64,000 nt of DNA, taken from the NCBI GenBank assembly GCA_944739405.2, contig OX123182.2:66219183-66283182 (forward strand), read 5' to 3'. Below the pieces are notes generated by a model. The model worked only from the letters and a program-made list of their open reading frames with translations. It had not been told where the DNA came from and did not search any database. The DNA is from Euclidia mi. Lineage: Eukaryota > Arthropoda > Insecta > Lepidoptera > Erebidae. Below are positions 54,741 to 64,000 of this stretch, piece after piece. Position 1 is the first letter of the stretch, and each line of letters starts with the position of its first letter. The translations under genes were made by a program, and so were the position numbers.

Positions 54741-55160
54741 TCTGTGCGACTAATAGTTTGCCATCTGCAATTCCGCACCCGCTTTTTCCAGATGCCGGCC
54801 GCAGGACGAGCGTTGCGACACCGTTAACTTGCTTTTAACATTAAACTAACCTCTTGTTGACATCCAAAAAATATTTTTTGTCCTCTGAGAGAAGAATGAT
54901 GAATAATGTAACATTTCAATGGATTAACGCAAAATATTGACGTTCCAGGCGTTTGACGTGTTCCAGTATCACAAAACACTGTTGATGCATATATCGATAA
55001 AAACCCGATCAATTGACATATTACTTTGCAATGACACATATTATGTATGTGTAGCGTTGCGCTCATTGGTTTTGACATTATTTGTTTTTGACAGAACTGT
55101 CGCTAAGATACTCAGTAGAAATTCTTTGTTTACAAAAAGTCAATGTTCTCGTGGCGCGGA
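54741..55160. other. Interval without recognisable gene
   Basis: No family recognised. The last bases (CTATAGAACTCTTTAGTTCT) belong to the inverse tandem-repeat family. Confidence 0.45.
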
Positions 55161-55185
55161 CTATAGAACTCTTTAGTTCTTAACA

Positions 55186-55810
55186 GATCAAGGTCAAAAT
55201 CTGTCAGGGTCAAAACGTGTAAAGTCAAAAACCTGTCAAGGTCACAACCTGTAAAAGTAACAATCTGTCAAGGTTACAATCTGTTGGGTCCACGAATCTC
55301 CTGTCAAGGTTATAGTCTGTCAAGGTTATGTCCTGTAAAGGTCATAACCTGTCAAGGTCATTACCTGTCAAGGTCATAATCTGACAAGGTCAAAACATGT
55401 CAAGGTCTGTCAAGATCAAAACCTGTCAAAGTCAAAACCTGCCAAGCTCACAAACTGTCAATGTCACAACCTGCCAAAGTCAAAACCTGTCAAGGCAAAA
55501 CATGTCAAGTTCAAAACCTGTCAAGGTCAAAACCTCTCAGGGTCAAAACCTCTCAGGGTCAAAAAATCTCAGGGTCAAAACCTGTCAAGGTCAAAACCCA
55601 TCTTGGTCCAAAACTGTCAGGATCAAAACCTGTCAAGGTCAAAATCTGTCAAGGTCACAACCTGCCAAGGTCATAACGTGTCAAGGTCATAACATGTCAA
55701 GGTCAAAACATGTAAAGGTCACACTCTGTAAAGGCCTCAACCTGTCGGTTGCACGAATCTTCGTCAAGGCCACAACCTGTCAACGCCACAACCTGTCAAG
55801 TCCACTAAAT
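55186..55810 (+). repeat. 16-bp minisatellite, CCTGTCAAGGTCAAAA
   Basis: About 38 degenerate units of 16 bp. Many contain TCAAGGTCA. Because 16 is not a multiple of 3, all three frames give similar VKTCQGQNLS-type peptides, so the long frames here are not genes. Confidence 0.95.
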
Positions 55811-55859
55811 TACTGTATTTGCGCCGTTTGAGCATTACCTCCCGTGCTTGGAAGGTGTG

Positions 55860-56502
55860 ATGGCGCGGAGGTCTACCCCATCCCTAAGTCAACAATGACC
55901 ATCAGGTCGCTTGTCGCCGTTGCGGGCCAAACCATTTGGTTCAAGTACAGCTGGTACTTCTGTCGCCACAAGAGCACGACGGATTATGTCAGTCAGATGG
56001 GCGAGACGAGGAATTCTACAAGTGCTTCTTCTGCAGGATAGCCTATGGTATTGGAGGCTATCGACGTCTTTTCCACAATGACATCGATGCAGAGAAACAC
56101 ATGGAACACCTAAACGTAGACAAGTGGCGATAAGGAACGTGTCATCGTCCAACATAGTTCCAGTGTTGGACGATGGCAATGCCTAAAGCCATAGACCGGA
56201 TTCCCACTCTCCCACAGCCAGCAAGCGAGCACGCTCTGTAACGTTAAAAGATGTATCCAAAAGATTTTTTTACTTTATTACAAGGCCAGGTTGGAAGCCA
56301 ATCAGTGCTTGAACAAGCTATTTTCCAGCACTTTTGAATTAACTAGCGTAGGTGAAAAAAAAATCCTAGTTAACTCTCCCGTGCTGTGAACCGAAGACAG
56401 AAATACCGAGCGTACGTGTACACCGAGCCCATCCAGACGTATGGGCAAAGACGCTTGTAGCCAGGCGTGGTCGTCCAAGTCCACATTTAATATTTTCTTC
56501 AA
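55860..56502 (-). pseudogene. C-terminal relic of an RT-like retroelement protein
   Basis: Minus frames, N to C: LNVDLDDHAWLQASLPIRLD, GLGVHVRSVFLSS (56,500-56,300), then AVGEWESGLWLQALP and LDDDTFLIATCLRLGVPCVS, CHCGKDVDSLQYHRLSC, THLTDIIRRALVATEVPAVL, EPNGLARNGDKRPDG. I recognise this as the C-terminal domain of an RT-containing protein widespread in animals (CxCG...G.H.LSC, then DGKRPDG). The element's clade is uncertain. Frames change between 56,180 and 56,300. A 12-bp inverted duplication (56,143-56,175) lies within it. Confidence 0.6.
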
Positions 56503-56641
56503 AGTAATTTGGATAATTTGGTCGATTTATTCTAAAAGTGAATATTTTTCCAAAGTTGGGAAGATCTTAAAGTACGTATAAATTTTGGGACAAAAAGACA
56601 ATATCGATTAATAGGATAAGCCGAATGAATATTGATTTTGA

Positions 56642-56883
56642 ATAAGCGATCTAAAATTTCACAAAAATATTGTATCTTTTCTCTAAGAAAGAATCGAAAG
56701 ATTCTTCAAATACTGGATGGAGAACCTAGAAGGCGAAGAGAACTCTTATCAACAATATCATCATAAGCGATCTAAAATTTCACAAAAATATTGTATCTTT
56801 TCTCTAAGAAAGAATCGAAAGATTCTTCAAATACTGGATGGAGAACCTAGAAGGCGAAGAGAACTCTTATCAACAATATCATC
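56642..56883. repeat. Exact tandem duplication, 121-bp unit
   Basis: 56,642-56,762 and 56,763-56,883 look identical throughout (ATAAGCGATCTAAAATTTCA start), implying a very recent event or an assembly error. Confidence 0.93.
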
Positions 56884-56945
56884 ATCAATGTCCTAGCGTT
56901 ATCCCGGTTGCATCCAAGACTTATCGCCTAGAATCGGGTTTTATC
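56884..56945. repeat. Fragment of CATCATC...CCTAGCG repeat
   Basis: Shares CATCAATGTCCTAGCG, TTATCCCGGTTGCATC with the repeat at 8,169. Confidence 0.55.
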
Positions 56946-56964
56946 CTGCATTTCTGATACTGAT

Positions 56965-57725
56965 CTGTTAAGAACTAAAGAGTTCTAGTTTCCTAGATAG
57001 GTCGGCAAATTTAAATTGACGGGAATGTTAATTATCTATGTTGATACTTGTGACATGCTCTGCTGGCACTTTATTGTGAGTTCTCGACTAGAATAGAGTT
57101 CTAGAATACAGTTCTAATACAGATTTGTTAAGAACTAAAGAGCTTGCGAGATTTGTCTGAAATTGTATATATATATATATTTTTTTATAAGCTCACGCCT
57201 ATATCCCCGAAGGGGTAGGCAGAGGTGTAATATTACACCCACATTTCGCCATGAATTTTTAGGTCCCACGTAATAGGGCGCGAGCGTATTGCCGTACCGG
57301 GCACATTACCAGACTCCGTGCTGTTACTGCTGGCACTTAATAGTGAGTTCTCGACTAGAACTGAGTTCTAGAGTACAGTTCTGATACGGCTTTGTTAAGA
57401 ACTAATAAGTTCTAGCTTCTGAGATTTGTATGACATTTTAAATTAAGGAAATGTTATTTTCTATGTTGATACCTTATGACATGCTCTGCTGGCACTATAT
57501 TGTGAGTTCTCACCTAGAATCAAGTTTTAGATTACAGTTCTGATATGGGTCTCCTAAAAAAAAGAGTTTGCTTCCGAGAGCTTCCGTGATTCGTCTGAAA
57601 TTTTAAATTGACGAAAATATAATTTTTCGATCTTTAGACATTTTGACATGCTCTGCTGGCACTTTTTAGTAAGTTTTCGTCTAGAATCCGGTTCTTGATT
57701 TCAGTTCTGATACGGATTTCTTAAG
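56965..57725 (+). repeat. Tandem array of ~160-bp units (GAACTAAAGAGTTCTAG family)
   Basis: Four diverged units, each with TTAAGAACTAAAGAGTTCTA, TGACATGCTCTGCTGGCACT, TTGTGAGTTCTCGACTAGAA and CAGTTCTGATACGG. One unit is interrupted at about 57,165-57,330 by another common lepidopteran repeat (CTCACGCCTATATCCCCGAA, GGGGTAGGCAGAGG; CCGGGCACATTACCAGACTC). Inverse copies are at 53,350-53,615. Confidence 0.85.
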
Positions 57726-57889
57726 TACAAAAGAGTTTTGATACGGATCTGTCAAAAAACCCAAGAGTACCTAATGCCTATCAATAATTGTTTGAAAGCT
57801 TTATTTTTATTTTTTTACTTTTTCGTATGTCATGCTGATACTCGAACACACGAACATAGGGTCGGATATATCGCTGAAAAATATCAAGA

Positions 57890-58165
57890 ACTGTAGAAAC
57901 TCATTCGCATAAACTGTAGAAACTCATTCGCATGTAGGAAGAACTCACTTTTATATTTGATCTGCTGATGCTGCTAACTTCACGTAGCAGAGCATTAGAC
58001 TCTGCTACGTGAAGTTAGCAGATCATTTAGTGATTTTTTAAGGTAAAAACGGCAGAACTATTTCTTAAATGTATCAGGAACTATAGAACTAGGCTGCATG
58101 TGATACAAACTCGGATTTATTTTTGATCTGCAAGACAATGATCTGCTAAGTTCACTAACATTCAA
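57890..58165 (-). repeat. Dispersed hairpin-bearing repeat, copy 2 (inverted)
   Basis: Reverse-complement relative of 43,655-43,910. Compared with copy 1 it has an extra perfect 22-bp inverted duplication (57,971-57,992/58,000-58,021) and a direct duplication of AAACTGTAGAAACTCATTCG. Confidence 0.8.
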
Positions 58166-58233
58166 GTCAAGACGACTTGTAGATGGCACAGTTTTTCTAT
58201 AGCAGGTACACTACCGGCGAATAACTATCTACT

Positions 58234-58281
58234 AAACTTAGCGCGCTAAGTTTACGCAACTACGTCGCGACGTAGTTGCGT
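58234..58281. repeat. Two abutting perfect palindromes
   Basis: 58,234-58,253 (20 bp, AAACTTAGCGCGCTAAGTTT) and 58,254-58,281 (28 bp, centred on GTCGCGAC) have no spacer and touch each other. Confidence 0.97.
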
Positions 58282-58639
58282 TTTGCCACCACTTGTAGTG
58301 TTGAACCATCGAAATAATTACAAAGCTTGTTTATAATGTTCATATTAATTTTAAGCTATTTGTTACTTCTTGGGTTTACGCGAATGTTACACATTGAAAT
58401 TAAACATCGGCAAACGTCGGCTAGTAATAAATTAAAAATATAGTTCTAAATCATTAGTTTCAAATGTAATAACTTAGTGAAACCAATACATCGCGATAAA
58501 ATCCGTAAACTGTAGTTTAATTTCAATATTTGTTACTTTCATTATAATGCGAAATATATTTAATTTAAACACATATTACAAACTAGTGCGATTAAAAATA
58601 ATATTTATTAATAATACATGTGTCACTAACCCATTTCTT

Positions 58640-58855
58640 TTCGTGGGTGTCGTAAGAGGCGCCTACGGAAAATACACGAAGCAAATAGTATCTTGGGAAG
58701 GCACGAACTCAACGTCAAACCCTCTACCAACCCGTGTGACGTACGTAATATTGTATGCCAAATTCTCTATAACTAATGGACTCACAATGCTATTGTGATG
58801 CAAATTAGGAGAGGTCTATATCTAGTGGTGAATGTTAACAGGGTGTATGATGATG
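58640..58855 (+). repeat. LINE 3'-tail-type repeat (RTE-like, probable)
   Basis: GGGTGTCGTAAGAGGCGCCT, ACCAACCCGTGTGACG and the ending GGAGAGGTCTATATCTAGTG, GTGTATGATGATGAT match the plus-orientation counterpart of the repeats at 36.4 and 45.9 kb, strongly diverged. Confidence 0.55.
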
Positions 58856-58933
58856 ATATCTCACAATCATTGGTAACATGTAAGCAGTGACGTAACTATC
58901 ATACATAATATGCTTTTTGTAACTTAAGCCAGT

Positions 58934-58991
58934 CAGTGGCAGTCTAGCAGTATGCTAGACTGCCACTGTCCATAGAAGCTCCTATGGACAG
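58934..58991. repeat. Two overlapping perfect hairpins
   Basis: 16-bp arms 58,934-58,949/58,953-58,968 (3-nt loop), overlapping 10-bp arms 58,966-58,975/58,982-58,991 (6-nt loop). Confidence 0.96.
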
Positions 58992-60025
58992 AGAAGCATA
59001 AATTCTCATGCACGAGCCGAGTTGTTTTGATTAATATCAAATATAAGTATAATAGTACCTTCTTGAACATCGCTTAGTAATATATAGATATTATGATGAA
59101 AGGTGGAACAATCTGATTTTTCCATATATGTTTTGATGTATCGCCTTAAGAAACTGTTTAGTTTTCCCTACGATGGGTTCATCTAACCCTAAATGTAAAT
59201 TCATATCCTTTTGGTTTCCATCCCAGGATCCGTTACGTACTAGCGAAGATACATGCTGAAAAAATATCTGATTTCTAAGAAATATCATGAGATTCTCTCA
59301 TATAAACAAAAAATGATCGGATACGGTGTAAGTGGAAGGAAATAATGACCGACATTATAATACTGGTCGAATTAAATTAGTTCCTTTTTTTGTAACGAAA
59401 ATAAATGTTACGTTTATTATGTTGGTATGAAGATATTGTGTACGCTACGTTTACCTACGTATTGATATGTTGTTGGAATATATTACCTAAGTAGTGGTAA
59501 ACAAAAGTTTTAGTCAAGTTTGGAGCCGTGTCCTAGGGGAATGCCGATATATGTCACATATATCTGCTATTGACGACTTTCATAGTATACATACAGCGAA
59601 CGGATACAATACAGGAGCATATTAATATTCTGAATGGATCCCGTTTAAAAGCCGCCCCGGTTATCTTTTTTATAAGAGCTAAATGTTTTATGGTTCCGTA
59701 ATGTGTAGGCCTCGTTTACATTTTAAAGTGAGAAATCTGTACAAGGGGCTGTGTATGAATTTATACAGATTCGCTTTGAATTTACACTAGTAATTACCCG
59801 CTCTACGTTTAGTATTTCATTATTAAGCCTACAGCGTTACTGCGTGGGATTCCTCGAATTCCGCATTATCAACGATGAGGTACACGTGTCAAATGGTGTT
59901 TTGAGCGTTATGTGTGTACTTGTAGAGATTTGGTTTAATTATTGTATGGAGCTATACTAAGTGTACAAGTGTCATATGCAGAAGTTTAAACATGTAACTC
60001 TTTTGACACCGAGTGTTGTGAATTT
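58992..60025. other. Intergenic, nothing recognised
   Basis: No gene or repeat recognised. Confidence 0.5.
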
Positions 60026-60073
60026 AGCACCTACATGGGATAAACATATGTATGTTTATCCCATGTAGGTGCT
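60026..60073. repeat. Perfect 23-bp inverted repeat, 2-nt loop
   Basis: Arms 60,026-60,048 and 60,051-60,073, spacer TG. Confidence 0.97.
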
Positions 60074-63000
60074 GAATCTCCATGAAGGTGCCGCTTAAAA
60101 TTATATTACATACCTACGTAGGATTATCTTTATAACAGTCAGTTGATATTTTACTAAATTATCAGCAATTATTTGGGATCCTCTGATATAGGTACTATTA
60201 CTATTATAGGTATTATTTCCAAATATTATTCATTCTCCAGTACATAAAAAGCGTCTTCTTAACATTGCAAGTCACTTTTACCGTTATCTTTACCTTATTT
60301 TAGTTGATTTACTTTTAAATGTTCTGCCAGTAATATGATTTCAAAGAAATAACGATCACACAAGATAATAAGGACCTCATTAAGGAGGCGAAGTGGGCGC
60401 AATGACAAAGAAAGTAAACACCAAACTTACTACTTAATAGAATCTGTCGAATTTCATTAATTAGTGACAGAATATAACAATACCAATTGGTGTCCGAGTC
60501 TCTCTGGAAATATCGTTGGTAGGAAAGTTATCTTTTTCGGTAAATCACATTTTGCCGTCACGTAGCAAATGAAGTCTTTTTGTAAAATTACATCAAAAGA
60601 ACCGTCTCGACTGATGTGTTTTAATCTATTTGAAATGTAATCTTGTATAACGGCTTAGCTGGTAAGCTTGTAGATAAAGTACGGTGAAACCACCGCTTTA
60701 TTAAAAGTATACAATCATCAGCGGGCTGTGCAAAGCGCCACGGCGACGCGGCAATGTGTTATTGGATGTAAATCAAATTACCAATAAAGTGAGCTCCAAT
60801 TTCCATCAATATACTTTCTGCTATTTAAGCAGAGTACACGTTAAACTGCCGAATTTTAATTATGATATTAAATGTATTTGCAAAGATGTTTATGTACTTT
60901 CAAAACATGGAAATTATGTTTAGTGGTATCGCTTTATCATCTGAACATTAAATGCATATGCGCCCTCGGCGACCCAATATATTCAATTCACACACTTCAT
61001 TATTTTATGTTTATCCCATTTGAGACATGTGAATGGCGGCGTTATAATACTTGATATCAAGTGCCATATAAACAACAATATTTATGCGAAAATACGGAAT
61101 GAAACAAAGACTGGACAAAACCTTGTACCGTAGTAACTCGCCAGATATATAAAAATATATTATTTTTTCTAACTAGGATCTTCAAATAGTAATTTAAGCT
61201 CAAAAATCATTTTCAATTTACATTCTATTCCTTTCTTCTTTTTAAGAAGAAAGTGAACATTGTATTGTCTCTGACAGAGTCAAAATCCTAGAAAGACAAC
61301 GTAGAAATTAAAACAACAAATATACGCTGAACCGCGAGGAACACTTTTTTTATTCTAATCACAATGCTGTCGAGAAAAAAAAAGGTGTGTTATAGACAAA
61401 CATAAGAACGTGACATCACTTTAGACTTTAGAGTATCCCAGTTTTAAACATGTAAGCGGGTAACTCTCAAAAACTATCCAACTGTAGTGTACGTGTAAGT
61501 TTATGGCGGCAATGTCCGAAAATTTTCATCTTCTTGGAGAACTTTTCATAAATACGGTTCGCTGACATTTTGTTGTAATTATTTATGATTCCACCCCGCG
61601 AGTAAAATGTTAGAAGGTTTGACATGTTAGAGTTTATTTTATATTTGAATTTATTTTTATGGTTGTTAAAACGGACCTTCCTATTTCTTATCTCGTTGTG
61701 AATAAATTCCCATATAGGTACGGTTTATCTTTCAGATTTAATATCATTGTGTACTTTCTGTATTTAGAATTATAACGGACTAAATCGTGTATGCATTCTC
61801 AAATTTTTAGCACAGATTTTATTTAAAAGTGTATCTAACATAATTTCAGCGTCATGTGTGTCACTGGGTAGCGAATTATTATTTTGCCGTGAATTATTAT
61901 TTTACCAAACAAAATATTTACGAACCGAAGTAGATGTTACAGAAAGTAACTAAAAGATCCAAACTTAGCACAGTTATTCGTAGACCACATATTTTTTGTC
62001 CCGTGCTTCACTCGAACCTACGAACAACATTTTGCGTGCATAAGTGTCAAAACGATCACCCCAACTATCGAGTCGTGTACGCTATCAATACCAATACGTG
62101 TATACTTTAATGAGCTCCACGTTTGGCTCGCTGCAAAGTTATCAATACGCTCAGCGTAAATCTAATAACCTGTACCGGCAAACGATAAGATTGAATTATG
62201 CAATAGATTCGAACTGTACTAAGTGATCACCTATCCAATATTATCAACGCTAATGAACATGCCGCCTGCAATCCAATAAATCCAATAATCTCGATACGAT
62301 AACGCAACACTACCCTTCCGTCCTTTCTGTACCGTTTGACATGTAGATTGTAAAACAGCTAACTATAAGGAATGCGTATACTCGTATCCTATAATAGTAT
62401 CGCAGCTTATTGATAAGACAAAACTACAATTAAATTATGAATGCTATTCGTAAATACAGATATGTATGTATATTTATTATGTCTGAAAATAAAAAGTGCA
62501 AGAAATTGTTAGACTTTGAGTAATTAATCGCGATTTTTCTACTCCCTGTTATATTTTCCGTGGGTAGCGGATTGCAGTTGCGTAGCTATTTTTTATGTAT
62601 TTTTTGCAATTTAATCAATACTGCCAGTAATTGTTGTATTTTTAAATGCAGTCTTCAACAGAAATTGCAATGTATTTAATTGCCTTCTTTTAATTTGTCT
62701 TACAATTTCTGCAAGACGTTTTAGATTTTTTGTAAAGACAATAAATCATAACATGATGACAGAAATATGTATATATACTTATCGGTAAGAAATATTGTCT
62801 GACCGTCCGCCAGACTTTTCATGTTAAACGAAGACGCTAGTACAATTCACATAGAACTGTGACATTGTGCAAAGTTCCAGCTGTGCAGTGCCGCAATAGC
62901 CTGAACTGTGTCGATAAATTGATGAAGTAGTTGTAAAACATATTTATTTGAAACAAAAAGCTGTTAAACAGTTGAACAGTTTGTATTCTGTTTTTCTATT

Positions 63001-63530
63001 GTAGTTTAACAAAAATGATTCATGTCTAAGAAAAATATGTTTTCCGATTCTACCGTACCTCGTTGGCTACTGTAAGCTATACAACTGAACCTAGACTATT
63101 AAATATCCAAAAGCGTAGACAAAACTAATACTAGAAGACTACAAGTACTTTGAAGTATTGCCGGTAGCTGCTGGCAACAATTATTTCAAAATTAAGGAAA
63201 TTGCTATTTGAAAGAATAGAATTCATCATGAATATTGGCTGCAGTATTATAAATTAGATTATAGACACAGTCTAGTTTACTAGCTTTAAAGATGTACATA
63301 GTGATGTACCTATACACATTTAAAAAAATACAAACATGGTTCATAGCTAACTTGGTACATTTTACGGGTAATCGCAGTCAAATAGCCTTGTACTGTGTGA
63401 AAAGTTGCAAGTCGCTCTTTGAATGTACTGTGCTCTCAGTACCGTTGCCTAAGGCTGCTTTTGTATCGCAGTGGATCCATTTTAGAAAAAAAATAGTAAC
63501 GTAGGAGTGATAGTCATAGTTCAACGGTCA
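60074..63530. other. Intergenic, nothing recognised
   Basis: AT-rich DNA with only short frames (for example 60,872-61,054 and 62,044-62,226) that show no domain or coding character. It could be intron or intergenic sequence. Confidence 0.5.
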
Positions 63531-63765
63531 AAATCTTAATATATAAAATCCTTGCGTTACTGACTGACTGACAGACACGCTACAGCCGAAACTATTGGGT
63601 GCAGGAAGCTGAAATTTGGCATGTATGTTCCTTGGAGACCGTAGGACGTGACCGTAGACGTGCACTAAGAAGGGATTTCCCGAAATTCCCACGGGATCGG
63701 TCAAAACGGGTAATTTAAAAAAAAATGCAGGCGTAGCTGCTGGCGTCCTTTAGTAATGTATAAGT
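63531..63765 (+). repeat. Dispersed lepidopteran repeat
   Basis: TATAAAATCCTTGCGTTACT, GACTGACTGACAGACACGC, GCTGAAATTTGGCATGTATG, TTCCCACGGGATCGGTCAAA and GGCGTAGCTGCTGGCGTCCT follow the order of a common moth repeat. No coding capacity. Confidence 0.6.
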
Positions 63766-64000
63766 ATAAAATACCTGACCTCAAAAATAGTATATTTGAA
63801 TGTACGCCAGTATTGCAGCAAATGTCAATCGATAGTTCTGTCTATTGTAAACGTTTTAATATAATATACAATCATTATGTTTATCGCCATTGCTTAGATG
63901 ATTATAAACATGATATATGTGATGATGAAACGATGTACATTTTGTAAGAAATAGCTGTACTACAATGCATGTATATAAACAATAAATACACTACGCTATC
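63766..64000. other. Window end, nothing recognised
   Basis: A 63-codon frame at 63,756-63,947 begins within the repeat end and has no recognisable domain. Confidence 0.4.

Noticed and set aside
55397..55831. 144-codon frame with repeating VKTCQGQNLS peptides
   Set aside because: Pure product of the 16-bp minisatellite; similar peptides appear in all three frames.

Overview
The window looks like repeat-dense intergenic DNA from a moth or butterfly (Lepidoptera). It is AT-rich. It holds mariner/maT relics, a CsRn1/Kabuki-type Ty3/gypsy element, Jockey-, CR1- and RTE-like LINEs, tRNA-derived SINEs and several short dispersed repeats whose wording I know from lepidopteran genomes. No single-copy host gene could be named. 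Almost every coding region is a broken mobile-element gene, and two possible exons near 34-35 kb are the only ones that look spliced. This assignment comes from sequence reading and memory of families, not from a search.

The main structure is a nest. An RTE-clade LINE (minus strand, 9.36-10.69 kb and 40.83-42.65 kb) is split by a gypsy LTR retrotransposon (plus strand, 10,693-40,828; 460- and 459-bp LTRs about 98% alike). The gypsy carries four later insertions: a Jockey-like LINE tail (12.93-13.87 kb), a short LINE tail (14.37-14.62 kb), a 22.9-kb Polinton/Maverick (14,806-37,718) and an RNase H-bearing LINE tail (38.89-40.18 kb). The Polinton has AGTAGGG...CCCTACT termini, a near-perfect 6-bp target duplication that falls exactly in the gypsy reading frame, terminal hairpins, a broken protein-primed DNA polymerase B, a capsid-like gene fragment and a small conserved ORF. 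It has itself collected a 43/49-bp satellite, three LINE insertions, a repeat with 308-320-bp internal tandem units, a GC-rich retroposon, SINEs and a possible spliced gene.

The left flank (0-10 kb) has a CR1-like LINE relic, a DD41D (rosa-like) mariner with both TIRs, a MITE and the first copy of the GC-rich retroposon. The right flank (42.6-64 kb) has a second nest: a CR1-like LINE (46.6-52.6 kb, minus) split by a DD37D maT mariner (48,002-49,312) and by a 2.7-kb TTAA-flanked piggyBac-like element (49,762-52,472), which in turn contains a 1.07-kb palindromic element with a perfect 9-bp target duplication. Further right come an RTE tail, a 16-bp minisatellite rich in TCAAGGTCA, RT-like relics, tandem duplications and several perfect hairpins. 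From about 59 to 64 kb I recognise little.

The observations most worth a second look are: the Polinton terminal hairpin whose 24-bp loop is inverted relative to the flanking TIR (flip/flop-like); a hydrophobic, multi-membrane-segment 259-codon ORF exactly between ORF1 and ORF2 of a LINE; an age paradox (young gypsy LTRs around a much more decayed Polinton); and a scatter of perfect short inverted duplications in unrelated elements that look like template-switch scars.
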